Below, piece by piece: positions 8,274 to 16,866 of a stretch of 64,000 nt of DNA. Position numbers and translations under genes: made by a program. Origin of the DNA: Aneurinibacillus soli (lineage in GTDB: Bacteria > Bacillota > Bacilli > Aneurinibacillales > Aneurinibacillaceae). How positions within the stretch are numbered: position 1 is the first letter of the stretch; every line of letters begins with the position of its first letter. The DNA lies in assembly GCF_002355375.1 (NCBI RefSeq), contig NZ_AP017312.1:3384001-3448000 (forward strand), written 5' to 3'. The notes below the pieces were generated by a model. It made no database searches, was not told the origin of the DNA, and saw only the letters and a list, made by a program, of their open reading frames with translations.

Positions 8274-9125
8274 CTATTCCGACAAAATATTGCATTCACC
8301 CAGACGACGCAACCGGGCATACCGCTCTTCTACAATTTCGTCCATCGTTTTTTGCAGCAAGATATCAAGATGATGGGCGAGACGGCGCCCTGCATAGTAC
8401 ACAGTCTGTTCCAAATTCGTATGCGCCCCTTCTAGCGGTTCGGGGAAAATCTCATCGATTATACCAAGCCGAAGCAGTTCATCCGCCGTAATCTTCAATG
8501 AGACCGCTGCTTCTTCCCACTTGCCTGCGTCTTTCCAGAGAATCGATGCACAGCCTTCCGGACTGATAACTGAGTAGTATGCATTCTCCAGCATAAACAG
8601 CCGGTCACTTACGCCGATCCCAAGCGCACCACCACTGCCGCCTTCACCAATTACCACACTAAGGACAATCGTCCGAAGCCCGGCCATCTCGAGCAGATTG
8701 CGAGCAATCGCCTCCGCAACCCCACGCTCTTCCGCTTCAAGTCCTGGATACGCTCCCGGTGTATCAATAAACGTAATGATCGGACGACCAAACTTTTCGG
8801 CCTGCTTCATCAGGCGCAGCGCCTTCCGGTATCCTTCCGGCTGTGACATCCCGAAGTTACGCATAATTTTATCGCGCGTTCCCCGTCCTTTCTCATGCCC
8901 GATAATCGTCACCGGAAGACCCTGGAATGTGGCAAGCCCGGTAATGAGTGAAGCGTCATTCCCATACAGGCGATCGCCCTTGAGTTCGATAAAATCAGGG
9001 AACAAATAGTTAATATAATCGCTTGTCAGTGGTCGCTCCGGATGGCGCGACAGCCTCACCCGTTCTCCGGCTGAGCGGGGCGTTATGCTGACAGGCGGAG
9101 AGCTGGTTGACTTCTCAACTTCCAT
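8274..9125 (-). CDS. accA: acetyl-CoA carboxylase carboxyltransferase alpha-like subunit, short N-terminus
   Basis: A 283-aa carboxyltransferase of the AccA family. [42 protein letters not shown] and [15 protein letters not shown] are all family motifs for the crotonase-fold active site. The ATG at 9125 overlaps accD by 11 nt; a longer frame upstream is only accD read in another register. Bacterial AccA is usually about 315-325 aa with a helical N-terminal domain (roughly 60 aa) before this core. Here only about 30 unrelated residues precede it, so the domain is missing or replaced. No biotin carboxylase or BCCP gene is nearby. It may be a specialised paralogue serving the neighbouring dehydrogenase pathway rather than the housekeeping enzyme. 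Confidence 0.85.
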   Translation of the reverse strand: MEVEKSTSSPPVSITPRSAGERVRLSRHPERPLTSDYINYLFPDFIELKGDRLYGNDASLITGLATFQGLPVTIIGHEKGRGTRDKIMRNFGMSQPEGYRKALRLMKQAEKFGRPIITFIDTPGAYPGLEAEERGVAEAIARNLLEMAGLRTIVLSVVIGEGGSGGALGIGVSDRLFMLENAYYSVISPEGCASILWKDAGKWEEAAVSLKITADELLRLGIIDEIFPEPLEGAHTNLEQTVYYAGRRLAHHLDILLQKTMDEIVEERYARLRRLGECNILSE

Positions 9126-9966
9126 ACGCTTCCCATTCCTTCGGTTTCCGGTGCAGGGCCACAAAGCGGGCAAGCGTCTCTCGCATCTGCTTACGTGGCA
9201 CGATTGCATCAAGCATGCCATGCTCAAGCAGAAATTCAGCGCTCTGGAAGCCATCCGGTAATTTTTGTTTGATCGTCTGTTCAATGACGCGCCGCCCGGC
9301 AAACCCAATCAGCGCCCCTGGCTCCGACAAAATAATATCTCCAAGCATCGCATAGCTTGCCGTTACACCGCCGGTCGTCGGATGTGTGAGAATCGAGATG
9401 TAGAGAAGTCCAGCCGCACTGTGGCGCTGTAGAGCGGCACTCGTCTTCGCCATCTGCATAAGCGACAGCACGCCTTCCTGCATGCGGGCACCTCCTGAAG
9501 CAGAAAAGATGAAGACAGGTACCTGTTCTCTAGTTGCTCCTTCAATCGCACGTGTGATTTTCTCTCCGATCGATGACCCCATACTTCCCATCATAAATAG
9601 TGGCTCCATTACCGCTACTACTACTCGCTGCCCATGCAGTGTACCTATGCCAGTAATAACCCCTTCATTTACTCCGCTTGTAAGCGTTGCCTTTTGCAAC
9701 TTATCATCATAGCCTTTGAAATCAAGCGGATTCTTGCTTGTGATCCCTGCGTCCCACTCGGTAAAACTGCCCGGGTCCAGCAATGTTTTAATGCGGTTTT
9801 TAGCCGTTAGCCGGAATTGAAATCCGCATTCACACGTATACACTTCCTCTACAAGCCGTGATTTCTGATACAGCTTGTGACAAGTCGGACAGACGATAAC
9901 CTGCGGAGGTCGTGTTGTGACCTCCGCAAGCTTGTGGAAACGAAAGGGGGTAGTTGTAGACTGCAT
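9115..9966 (-). CDS. accD: acetyl-CoA carboxylase carboxyltransferase beta-like subunit
   Basis: A 283-aa AccD-type subunit. The N-terminal zinc ribbon is visible as CPTCHKLY...YTCECGFQF (Cys 26, 29, 45, 47 region), followed by the carboxyltransferase core with [20 protein letters not shown] and [16 protein letters not shown]. It pairs with the downstream AccA-like subunit, overlapping it by 11 nt, and would transfer the carboxyl group from biotin to an acyl-CoA. It starts 4 nt after the alcohol dehydrogenase stop, so the two are translationally coupled. In most Bacillales accDA sits next to pfkA-pyk. Its position behind an SDR and an iron alcohol dehydrogenase is unusual. Confidence 0.9.
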   Translation of the reverse strand: MQSTTTPFRFHKLAEVTTRPPQVIVCPTCHKLYQKSRLVEEVYTCECGFQFRLTAKNRIKTLLDPGSFTEWDAGITSKNPLDFKGYDDKLQKATLTSGVNEGVITGIGTLHGQRVVVAVMEPLFMMGSMGSSIGEKITRAIEGATREQVPVFIFSASGGARMQEGVLSLMQMAKTSAALQRHSAAGLLYISILTHPTTGGVTASYAMLGDIILSEPGALIGFAGRRVIEQTIKQKLPDGFQSAEFLLEHGMLDAIVPRKQMRETLARFVALHRKPKEWEAYGS

Positions 9967-9969
9967 TCG

Positions 9970-11154
9970 TCATGCCCCCTCGGAGACGTATGATTTTTCG
10001 ACTAACTCCTTATATAGTTGAACAATTTCTTCGGCCGTCGCCAGGCGCGGATTGTTGCCCGGACTGCCACTTTCAAGCGCGTCATGTGCCATTTTAGGCG
10101 CTGCTTCCATAAACTTCTCTGGATCGACGTTCAGTTGCTTGAGCGTCGGCAGTTGCAGGGCCGCACACAGCTGTTCTGCCATTTCTACTGCTAGCTCTGC
10201 CGCCTCTTCATCAGACATGCCCGTTGTATCCGCTCCCATAGCACGGGCAATATCAGCAAACCGTGATACCGCAGCAGGCATGGAATAGCGCATGACACCA
10301 GGAAGCAGAATCGCATTCGAAATTCCATGTGGTACATGGAACAGGGCACCAATCGGACGTGACATCCCATGCACAAGTGCTACGGATGCGTTGCTGAACG
10401 CAAGTCCTGCTTCCATAGCACCGATCAGCACTTCTTCTCGCGCTTCCATGTCTTTTCCATTCAGCCAGGCACGCTCCAAATTCGGATAGATGCGGCGAAT
10501 GGCTGATAGCGCCATCGAATCAGTAAGAGGCTGCTGTTTGCGCGAAATGTACGCTTCAATTGCATGTGTCAACGCATCTACTCCGGTCCCAGCTGTTACA
10601 CCCCTTGGACAACTTACCGTAAGTTCCGGATCAAGAATCGCCACACGCGGAACAAGAAAGCGGCTTGCGATCATCATTTTGACATCGGTTTCTTCATCTG
10701 TGATAACCGTTACACGCGTTACTTCTGATCCAGTTCCCGCTGTCGTCGGAATGGCGATGATCGGCAGACCCGGTGCCGGCACTTTTTCCATACCCATATA
10801 TTGAGACATTGGCGACTGATTGTTATACATCATCGAGATCGCTTTAGCTGTATCAATGGCGCTGCCGCCCCCGATAGCCACGAGTACTTCGCAATTTTCT
10901 TCTTCACAGAGTGCAAGCCCACGGTTGACTTCACTCAAGGTTGGTTCGCCGGAAATATCAGAGAAAACAGCGACTTTCATTCCGGCTTTTTTCAACACTT
11001 TTTCAAGCGGTTTGGTTATGCCCAGATCAGCGAGAATGCGATCTGTTATAATCAGCGCATGCATGCCATAGCGCAGCGCATATTCTCCTGTTTTTTGAAG
11101 CGAGCCGGCACCTGTTACAATAACTTCCGGCGACAGAAACTGATGAATCGACAT
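9970..11154 (-). CDS. iron-containing alcohol dehydrogenase
   Basis: A 394-aa group III alcohol dehydrogenase. The family nucleotide-binding GGGSAIDTAKA motif and the IPTTAGTGSEVT segment are present. Metal-ligand regions are GVDALTHAIEAYIS and the HGMSRPIGALFHVPHGISNAILLP histidine motif. The start at 11154 (MSIHQFLSPEV) is preceded by AAAGGTGGGC at about 8 nt; an upstream in-frame GTG adds four residues but lies within that RBS. It would oxidise an alcohol, or reduce an aldehyde/ketone, with NAD(P). The substrate cannot be read from sequence. It lies between the SDR gene (28 nt) and accD (4 nt) in one probable operon. Confidence 0.92.
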   Translation of the reverse strand: MSIHQFLSPEVIVTGAGSLQKTGEYALRYGMHALIITDRILADLGITKPLEKVLKKAGMKVAVFSDISGEPTLSEVNRGLALCEEENCEVLVAIGGGSAIDTAKAISMMYNNQSPMSQYMGMEKVPAPGLPIIAIPTTAGTGSEVTRVTVITDEETDVKMMIASRFLVPRVAILDPELTVSCPRGVTAGTGVDALTHAIEAYISRKQQPLTDSMALSAIRRIYPNLERAWLNGKDMEAREEVLIGAMEAGLAFSNASVALVHGMSRPIGALFHVPHGISNAILLPGVMRYSMPAAVSRFADIARAMGADTTGMSDEEAAELAVEMAEQLCAALQLPTLKQLNVDPEKFMEAAPKMAHDALESGSPGNNPRLATAEEIVQLYKELVEKSYVSEGA

Positions 11155-11182
11155 GTATGTGCCCACCTTTTCTTGTTTGTTT

Positions 11183-12025
11183 TTATCTCATTTCCGTTCC
11201 GCAGGATACATTCAAGGACTGCCCTGTCATACTTGCAGAATCGTCGCATGCAAGGAATAGTGCCACTTTGCCAACTTCATCTTCTGTCGGAATACGACGA
11301 AGTGCTGCCATACGGAGCATTTTGTCCTGGATAACTTCCCATGGCACATTGCGGATTTCGGCACGCTTCTGCCATACACGCTCAATGCGAGGTCCCTGTA
11401 CCGGGCCCGGACAGATGCAGTTGACGCGAATGTTGTGTTTTCCAAGCTCAGCCGCCACGCTCTGTGTGAAGCCGATCATCCCCCACTTCGCTACTGCGTA
11501 TGGAGAACGGTATGGATAGGCACGTTTGCCGAAGATCGAGGATACATTGATGATGTTACCGGAGTTCTGTGGAATCATCAGTTTCGCTGCTTCTTTCGTG
11601 CAAAGGAATGAACCTGTAATATCAATATTCAGCGTCGTATTCCAATCTTCGAGCGACAGCTCTGCAACAGATCCTGTTGGGCCGGAGATGCCTGCATTAT
11701 TGACGAGAATGTCGACGCGACCAAAACGCTCGATTGTTTTTTCAAACAGATTTTTGCAGTCGCTTTCACTGGCCACATCTGTCGCAACGCTTAGTACGTC
11801 CGCGCCCAGATCTTCAATTTCTTTATGAACTTTGGCCATGGTTTCTTCATTGCGGGCTGCAAGCACAACTTTTGCGCCTTCTGCAATGTAGGACAGCGCA
11901 ATCGCACGGCCTAGACCTCCATTGCCGCCTGTAATCACTGTAACTTTATCCTGCAGTTTCTTCCCCCCGCTTACTGCTGGCTGTGTGCCTGTCGTTGCCT
12001 GATTTTGAGCCGTGCTGTTTGTCAT
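11183..12025 (-). CDS. short-chain dehydrogenase/reductase (SDR)
   Basis: A 280-aa classical SDR with a polar 25-residue N-terminal extension. The cofactor motif TGGNGGLG is at about residues 32-39, NNAG is central and the catalytic Ser-Tyr-Lys set is in NVSSIFGKRAYPYRSPYAVAKW. The C-terminal segment MTGQSLNVSCGTEMR is typical of 3-oxoacyl-ACP/hydroxyacyl dehydrogenase-like SDRs. It is the first gene of the SDR-ADH-accD-accA unit and has a strong promoter (12082-12110) with a palindromic operator (12045-12056) between promoter and start codon. The substrate is unknown. Together with the alcohol dehydrogenase it suggests two oxidation steps feeding a carboxylation. Confidence 0.9.
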   Translation of the reverse strand: MTNSTAQNQATTGTQPAVSGGKKLQDKVTVITGGNGGLGRAIALSYIAEGAKVVLAARNEETMAKVHKEIEDLGADVLSVATDVASESDCKNLFEKTIERFGRVDILVNNAGISGPTGSVAELSLEDWNTTLNIDITGSFLCTKEAAKLMIPQNSGNIINVSSIFGKRAYPYRSPYAVAKWGMIGFTQSVAAELGKHNIRVNCICPGPVQGPRIERVWQKRAEIRNVPWEVIQDKMLRMAALRRIPTEDEVGKVALFLACDDSASMTGQSLNVSCGTEMR

Positions 12026-12044
12026 GTTAACCTCTCCTTTGAAT

Positions 12045-12056
12045 TGTATTGATACA
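12045..12056 (-). promoter_or_regulatory. operator-like palindrome upstream of the SDR operon
   Basis: TGTATTGATACA is a near-perfect palindrome located downstream of the promoter and 20 nt before the start codon, where a bound repressor would block transcription. A perfect version (TGTATTAATACA) occupies the same position upstream of the neighbouring 36-aa ORF at 12312. Confidence 0.55.
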
Positions 12057-12081
12057 GATTGTTTAATCTCTCTTGTGTTAT

Positions 12082-12110
12082 ATAATAATCAGGTAAAACT
12101 TGTCTGTCAA
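12082..12110 (-). promoter_or_regulatory. sigma-A promoter of the SDR-ADH-accDA operon
   Basis: TTGACA (-35) and TATTAT (-10) on the minus strand are separated by 17 nt. The sequence around the -10 (ATTATATAACACAAGAG) is repeated in the second promoter at 12350-12378, showing duplication of the whole control unit. Confidence 0.75.
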
Positions 12111-12144
12111 CAAAAAATTCTGAATAATTTTTTTATAGTGAAAA

Positions 12145-12180
12145 ACAAAAAAAAGACACAGACACGGTTCGTCTGTATCG
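12145..12180 (-). terminator. terminator after the 36-aa ORF
   Basis: ACAGAC-GAACCGT-GTCTGT is followed by a run of T on the minus strand, directly past the TAA of the small ORF. Confidence 0.65.
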
Positions 12181-12181
12181 T

Positions 12182-12292
12182 TTATTTACGAGTTAAAAGC
12201 GAAGTATTGATTCGCTGTTTGAGCTTCTTTTGTGCTGTACCTGCTGGCAATACAGCGAATTCCAAGTGTGTTCTCTTTTTAGTCTGATTCAT
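12182..12292 (-). CDS. 36-aa basic peptide with its own promoter, operator and terminator
   Basis: A very short frame (MNQTKKRTHLEFAVLPAGTA..., ending SLLTRK). The ATG at 12292 has AGCGGAGGGAATTTT upstream at good spacing. Support comes mainly from context: a promoter at 12350, a perfect palindrome at 12312 and a terminator right after the stop, so the locus is a complete one-gene unit. The peptide is basic, with no membrane segment, and I know no family for it. The unit looks like a duplicate of the control region of the SDR operon just downstream. It may be a small regulator or a leader, or the transcript itself may be the functional part. Confidence 0.5.
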   Translation of the reverse strand: MNQTKKRTHLEFAVLPAGTAQKKLKQRINTSLLTRK

Positions 12293-12311
12293 AAAATTCC
12301 CTCCGCTCATT

Positions 12312-12323
12312 TGTATTAATACA
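12312..12323 (-). promoter_or_regulatory. perfect operator palindrome upstream of the 36-aa ORF
   Basis: TGTATTAATACA is perfectly self-complementary and sits between promoter and start codon, matching in position and sequence the site in front of the SDR operon. One repressor probably controls both; no candidate repressor gene lies directly beside them. Confidence 0.55.
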
Positions 12324-12349
12324 GATCTAAAAACATCCTCTTGTGTTAT

Positions 12350-12378
12350 ATAATAATACCGTTCTCAGAAAACGTCAA
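12350..12378 (-). promoter_or_regulatory. sigma-A promoter of the 36-aa ORF
   Basis: TTGACG and TATTAT on the minus strand with 17-nt spacing. The flanks (GTCAACAAAAATTCTGAA upstream on the plus strand, TTGTGTTATATAATAAT around the -10) match those of the SDR promoter. Confidence 0.7.
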
Positions 12379-12395
12379 CAAAAATTCTGAAAAAA

Positions 12396-12436
12396 TAAAA
12401 AAAGGGCATGCGATGAATTCGCTGCCCTCTTTTTAT
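12396..12436 (-). terminator. terminator after the DUF169 gene
   Basis: Stem AAAGAGGGCAGCGAATTC / GATGAATTCGCATGCCCTTT-like arms with GGGCA/TGCCC core, AT-rich on both sides, three nt past the DUF169 stop. It could act in both directions. Confidence 0.65.
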
Positions 12437-12438
12437 TT

Positions 12439-13245
12439 TTATTCTTGCTCTTTCCACATATCATTTAATTTTTCATATGTGGCCGGATATTTAGCCTGGT
12501 AGTGCAAGAACGATGGGATCGGATAACGTACTCCGCCTCGATGTGTACCTGCAAATCCTTCCATGACATCGCTTGCCATACGATATGGGAAAGAGAATGC
12601 CATTTCATGATCATATGTCTGACCGAACACTCGATCACCGTAGCACGGCAAAATAACCTGCGCACTGTCCGCCTGCATGGTGCGGATAATTAACTCTGCA
12701 CAGTCAGCACGTGCCGAGAATTCGGACGTAATCGCTCCACCTGTTTTGTAAAGAGAAACGGCTACCATTCGCATTACCTGGGCCGAGTTACCATATACCA
12801 CTACGACATCCGGCTCGAACTCTGCACGGTTTAGCGGGCTGACTACAATCGTTCCACTCTCTTCTTTTGTAAACTTCGGAACTGCCGCTTCAGACAGCTC
12901 TCCACATGCTTGTGTTTCTGCATACATCCCGTGTGCCAGATTCCCTTTCGTATAAAATTCAAGCGGCTCTTCAAAGTGAAAAACAGCTTTTGCAATCGGA
13001 CAGGATACATCTTCTCCTCCCAGTGCAATCGCCCAGCCGTAGCGGCGTGACATGGTAATAGCTTGGCAAATGCTCAGCTGTACATGCAGATCACGCAGTG
13101 GACGCTTTGCCTTTGCCGAAACCTCTTCACCTGGTCGTAATACCCGAATCGCCAATGGAAATGTATCAGGACGAACATGCTTTTCAATTTCGTTGTGTAG
13201 CAGAACACGTTGTTCTTGCCCGGAAGTCTGGATTGTTTCGCTCAT
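12439..13245 (-). CDS. DUF169 family protein (COG2043 type)
   Basis: A 268-aa soluble protein with the DUF169 pattern: CQAITMSRRYGWAIALGGEDVSCPIAKAVFHF in the first third, then the VVVSPLNRAEFEPDVVVVYGNSAQVMRM strand-loop region and CAELIIRTMQADSAQVILPCYGDRVFGQT. Conserved cysteines (in QLSICQAI and DVSCPIA) could bind a metal or cofactor, but the biochemical function of the family is not established. It lies at the head of the minus-strand metabolic block and ends at its own terminator, so it is a separate transcription unit. A cre-like site lies about 65 nt upstream (13311). Confident for family, not for function. Confidence 0.8.
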   Translation of the reverse strand: MSETIQTSGQEQRVLLHNEIEKHVRPDTFPLAIRVLRPGEEVSAKAKRPLRDLHVQLSICQAITMSRRYGWAIALGGEDVSCPIAKAVFHFEEPLEFYTKGNLAHGMYAETQACGELSEAAVPKFTKEESGTIVVSPLNRAEFEPDVVVVYGNSAQVMRMVAVSLYKTGGAITSEFSARADCAELIIRTMQADSAQVILPCYGDRVFGQTYDHEMAFSFPYRMASDVMEGFAGTHRGGVRYPIPSFLHYQAKYPATYEKLNDMWKEQE

Positions 13246-13310
13246 TTTTTCCCCTTCTTTTCTGTATAAAGTAGTAATTATTCAATATTTCGTAATATTC
13301 TATACAATAA

Positions 13311-13326
13311 ATGAAAACCCTTTCTT
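13311..13326. promoter_or_regulatory. weak cre-like site between the DUF169 and flavoprotein genes
   Basis: ATGAAAACCCTTTCTT matches the CcpA cre consensus WTGNAANCGNWNNCWW at all fixed positions except the central CG, which is CC here. The same deviation occurs at the acsA site (44076). The 169-nt divergent intergenic region holds nothing else I can support. Confidence 0.25.
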
Positions 13327-13414
13327 TTTTGCGAATGTTTCTTTGTTTACCCGCTTTCTTGCAATTATCGCCCACTCTCTTCAGAATAAGAGAAGAAAAG
13401 GAAGGTGGATACTT

Positions 13415-14728
13415 GTGACTGATTGGGATGTAATTGTAATTGGAGGCGGTCCAGCAGGGCTTATGGCCTCTGTGGCAGCGGCTGCGCAGAATGCCCGTGT
13501 ACTGCTTATTGATAAGGGAGACAAGCTAGGCCGCAAGCTAATGATCTCGGGCGGTGGACGCTGCAATGTGACGAACGCCAAACCCCTGGAAGAATTGATG
13601 AAAAACATCCCAGGCAATGGCCGATTTTTATTCGGTGCGCTATCCCGCTTTAACAATACACACATTATAGAGTTTTTTACCGGACTTGGCATTGCGCTAA
13701 AAGAAGAAGACCGGGGCCGGATGTTTCCCGCAAGCGATAAAGCCAAAAGCGTAGTGGACGCTCTGCTCGGCGATATCCGTCGCCTTGGTGTTACTATCCG
13801 GACGAATGAAGCGGTGGAATGTCTGTTGTTCGATGATGAATCTGTCACCGGTGTACAGCTTCGTACAGGTGAAATTATACAAGCTAGCGCCGTGATTGTA
13901 GCTGCGGGCGGTGCTTCTGTTCCGGCAACTGGCTCTACGGGAGATGCGTATCCGTGGGCAGAAGAAGCCGGGCACGTCATTACAGAGCTGTTCCCAACCG
14001 CTGTCCCTCTCACAGCCGATAATCCTTATATCAAAGAAGCAAAGCTACAGGGGCTCTCTCTGCAAAATATCGAACTTACGCTATGGAATCCGAAAGGAAA
14101 AAAAATATGCGTTGAAGAAGGCGACATGCTGTTCACCCACTTCGGTATTTCCGGTCCAGCAGCGCTTAGGGTCAGCCACTATGTTTCTGTTACACAACGC
14201 AAGTTTGGGTCTATCCCATTATCTGTAACAATTGATATAATACCGGAAAAAAGCATCTCAGAGATTGAACAAGAAACACTGGCTCTCATGCAGGCAGAGC
14301 CAAAGAAAGCAGTTAAGAATGTTCTGCGTACGTATGTGCCTGAGCGTCTGCTGCGTACGATACTAGAAGAATGCGGCATCAGCGAAGATACAACATACGC
14401 ACACATTAGTCGTACGACCTGGACAGAATTCGCACGTTTATTCAAGCAGTTCCCCGTACAGGTTACCGGCACACTGCCACTTGAGCAAGCTACAGTCACT
14501 GGAGGAGGTGTCAGCATCAAGGAAATCGACCCGAAAAGCATGCAGTCCAAACGCAAGATAGGCCTCTTCTTCGCAGGGGAAGTGCTTGACGTGCACGCGC
14601 ATACGGGCGGATATAACATCACGGTCGCTTTTACAACAGGTCATGCCGCAGGCTATGCTGCCGCACATCAAGCCCTTGGAGTGGAGGATCACTTTGTTCC
14701 GCTAAAACAAAAAGACAAGGGGCGCTGA
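13415..14728 (+). CDS. HI0933/YtfP-family FAD-dependent oxidoreductase
   Basis: A 437-aa flavoprotein of the HI0933 (TIGR00275) family. The N-terminal dinucleotide-binding motif is VIVIGGGPAGLMAS, followed by the family signature GRKLMISGGGRCNVTN and a C-terminal GLFFAGEVLDVHAHTGGYNITVAFTTGHAAG. I chose GTG at 13415 because GGAAGGTGG lies 6 nt upstream and it places the Rossmann motif at the N-terminus; the frame extends much further upstream without an RBS. Homologues are B. subtilis YtfP and E. coli YhiN; the substrate is unknown. The next gene starts 4 nt later, so the two are probably co-transcribed. Confidence 0.88.
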   Translation: MTDWDVIVIGGGPAGLMASVAAAAQNARVLLIDKGDKLGRKLMISGGGRCNVTNAKPLEELMKNIPGNGRFLFGALSRFNNTHIIEFFTGLGIALKEEDRGRMFPASDKAKSVVDALLGDIRRLGVTIRTNEAVECLLFDDESVTGVQLRTGEIIQASAVIVAAGGASVPATGSTGDAYPWAEEAGHVITELFPTAVPLTADNPYIKEAKLQGLSLQNIELTLWNPKGKKICVEEGDMLFTHFGISGPAALRVSHYVSVTQRKFGSIPLSVTIDIIPEKSISEIEQETLALMQAEPKKAVKNVLRTYVPERLLRTILEECGISEDTTYAHISRTTWTEFARLFKQFPVQVTGTLPLEQATVTGGGVSIKEIDPKSMQSKRKIGLFFAGEVLDVHAHTGGYNITVAFTTGHAAGYAAAHQALGVEDHFVPLKQKDKGR

Positions 14729-14732
14729 TGAG

Positions 14733-16640
14733 ATGAAAGCAAGAGTAAAAGAAATGCTACGGCAAAATGAGCTGTTTCGCGTACTTCCAGAAGCAATCAT
14801 AACGGAGATTGTTGATTCTTCTACAATTGTTTCTTTTCCAAAAAATCATTTTGTCATTCATGAGCGCGACCGTGACAACGACCTGTTTTTCTTGATTACA
14901 GGGCTAGCTAAAAATACAGTGATGACAGATGACGGGGAAGAATTTGCCGTTCGCTTCTACCATCCAGGTGAACTCGCAGGTCTGATTAATACACTCGCAG
15001 AAGACTCATCCCGCTTTTCTGTCCAGACAGTGGAAGACTGCGAGTTCCTGATGATTGCCAAGCCACTGTTTAATCGACTGATCCATGAGCAGGCGCTGTT
15101 TGCTGAACAACTGACACATGATATCAGTCGACGCTTGCAGCATATGTATCAGGCGCTTGCCGCTGAGACATCCGAGCACCATCATGGGCTCGAAACGTAT
15201 CCATACCGCAAGCGTGTAGGCGAGATGATGGATCATACCCTTACATCTGTTCTGCCAGAAACCAGCATCGTAGAAGTGGCTTCCGCGATGCTAGATGAAA
15301 AAGTAAGCTCAGTACTCATCATGGAGAAAGAAGCGCTTCTCGGCATCATCACCGAACGCGACTTAATCAAGCTGATTCCTTCTCACACCACCATACCCAC
15401 TCGTCAGGCACGCGACATTATGACAGAGAATGTTATTACGGTGGAAGATGACGCCTTTTTCTATGAGGCAATGCTTCTTATGATGAAACATCAGGTCAAA
15501 CACCTGCCGGTCGTATCGGCAGGCAAAGTCGAAGGTGTCATCACACTGCGAAAGCTATCCGACTTTCGCGGGCAATCTGTACTTGGCATGGTGAAAACGA
15601 TTGACCAAGCTGATACAGTTGAGAAGCTTGCGGAGCATCATACGAATATTACTGCCTTTCTGGACCGCATGATGAAAGAAGGGGCGGCTGCTCATGAGAT
15701 TTGTACCATCATCACCGAACTGAATGACCGTGTGCTTCGCCGAATTATCGAGCTTTCTGAGCAGGCTATGGTTGAAGCGGGGCTCGGCACCCCACCGACT
15801 GATTACTGCTGGATTACAATGGGAAGCGAAGGCCGCAAAGAACAGACCCTCAGCACCGATCAGGACAACGGCATTATTTATCCAGATATTGATAATGACA
15901 TTCATCTTGCTGAAGTAGACACCTATTTCGCCGCCCTTGCTGAAAAAATTGTAGCAGGACTCGAACAGTGCGGCTTCCCTCGCTGCAAAGGGGATGTGAT
16001 GGCAACCAACAAAAAATGGCGTAAATCACTGGCCGAGTGGAAGTATATGATCGAAGCCTGGTTCAATCACATGCAGGGAGAAGAAATTCGGATGTTCACC
16101 ATTTTCCTGGACTTCCGCCCAGTCTATGGACAGGCGAAGCTCGCTCATGAACTGCGCCAATATTTTATGATACGCAAAAAGAATTTTCCTTTTATGTACA
16201 ATCTACTTGCCGAAGATGATGCGTCATGTGGTGTACCGCTTGGTATGTTTGGACGCATCGTGTACGACAAGAAAATCAAAGATGGGATTGATATAAAAGG
16301 AGGCGCACTTGTCCATTTTGTGAATGCTATGCGCTTGCTCGCAATCTTTGAAAATGTTGAAGCTGTCTCGACACTTGAAAGGCTCACAGCACTCACCAGC
16401 AAAGGAACATTTACAAAGGAAGAAGAGGACGAAGTACTCGACTCCTTCAATACACTTCTCCATTTTCGGATTCGGGAAAACATGCGTCAACTACAATCCG
16501 GAATACCGCTTTCCAATGAGCTGCATGTCGCAGTTCTGCCGAAAAACGAACAGATTCGACTAAAGAAAGCGCTTAATACAGCTAAATGGCTGCAACAAAA
16601 GCTTATTCGCCAGTTCCAGGTACGCGGCATCCGAATTTAA
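14733..16640 (+). CDS. cNMP-binding/CBS/DUF294 putative nucleotidyltransferase
   Basis: A 635-aa cytoplasmic protein with four modules: a cyclic-nucleotide-binding-like beta-barrel (about 10-140), a CBS pair (about 165-285), a DUF294 nucleotidyltransferase-like domain with MGSEGRKEQTLSTDQDNGIIY (about 365-385, the GS...D-x-D active-site pattern) and a DUF294 C-terminal helical domain. In proteobacteria proteins of this build are often encoded beside the acetate permease actP and thought to regulate it. Here an actP pair follows 230 nt downstream, which supports the same link. It starts 4 nt after the HI0933 gene and ends at a clear terminator. The nucleotide ligand and any transferase target are unknown. 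Confidence 0.85.
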   Translation: MKARVKEMLRQNELFRVLPEAIITEIVDSSTIVSFPKNHFVIHERDRDNDLFFLITGLAKNTVMTDDGEEFAVRFYHPGELAGLINTLAEDSSRFSVQTVEDCEFLMIAKPLFNRLIHEQALFAEQLTHDISRRLQHMYQALAAETSEHHHGLETYPYRKRVGEMMDHTLTSVLPETSIVEVASAMLDEKVSSVLIMEKEALLGIITERDLIKLIPSHTTIPTRQARDIMTENVITVEDDAFFYEAMLLMMKHQVKHLPVVSAGKVEGVITLRKLSDFRGQSVLGMVKTIDQADTVEKLAEHHTNITAFLDRMMKEGAAAHEICTIITELNDRVLRRIIELSEQAMVEAGLGTPPTDYCWITMGSEGRKEQTLSTDQDNGIIYPDIDNDIHLAEVDTYFAALAEKIVAGLEQCGFPRCKGDVMATNKKWRKSLAEWKYMIEAWFNHMQGEEIRMFTIFLDFRPVYGQAKLAHELRQYFMIRKKNFPFMYNLLAEDDASCGVPLGMFGRIVYDKKIKDGIDIKGGALVHFVNAMRLLAIFENVEAVSTLERLTALTSKGTFTKEEEDEVLDSFNTLLHFRIRENMRQLQSGIPLSNELHVAVLPKNEQIRLKKALNTAKWLQQKLIRQFQVRGIRI

Positions 16641-16656
16641 TAGGCATCATTCACAC

Positions 16657-16692
16657 AACCGTATCATTCTTAAAAAATGATACGGTTTTTTG
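16657..16692 (+). terminator. intrinsic terminator after the DUF294 gene
   Basis: AACCGTATCATT and AATGATACGGTT make a 12-bp perfect stem followed by TTTTTT. Confidence 0.9.
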
Positions 16693-16752
16693 TCAAGTAC
16701 GTTTGTCCAAAAAAAGTTCTTGCAAATTTTCTAAAATATTCTAATATTTAAA

Positions 16753-16788
16753 TAGATAGCGCTTACATTAATTTGAAAACGCTTTTTT
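16753..16788 (+). promoter_or_regulatory. two adjacent cre-like (CcpA) sites upstream of the acetate permease pair
   Basis: TAGATAGCGCTTACAT (16753-16768, two mismatches to the cre consensus) and TTGAAAACGCTTTTTT (16773-16788, one mismatch, central CG kept) sit just downstream of a probable promoter (TTGCAA, then TAATAT near 16745) and before the DUF485 start. Carbon catabolite control of acetate uptake is expected, and ccpA lies in this window. Confidence 0.5.
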
Positions 16789-16866
16789 TTGAGGGGGTGG
16801 CATTGTCGCACTGTTTTGCTCGTACACATGTACAGTAACCATACTATATTGATTGGAGTGAAAAGA

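Noticed and set aside
9126-9308. 61-residue N-terminal extension of AccA that would restore the usual length
   Set aside because: It is the accD coding sequence in another frame and does not resemble the AccA N-terminal helical domain.
10801-11334. 177-codon plus-strand frame antisense to the iron alcohol dehydrogenase
   Set aside because: It is a shadow of a strongly supported minus-strand gene and has no RBS or recognisable motif.
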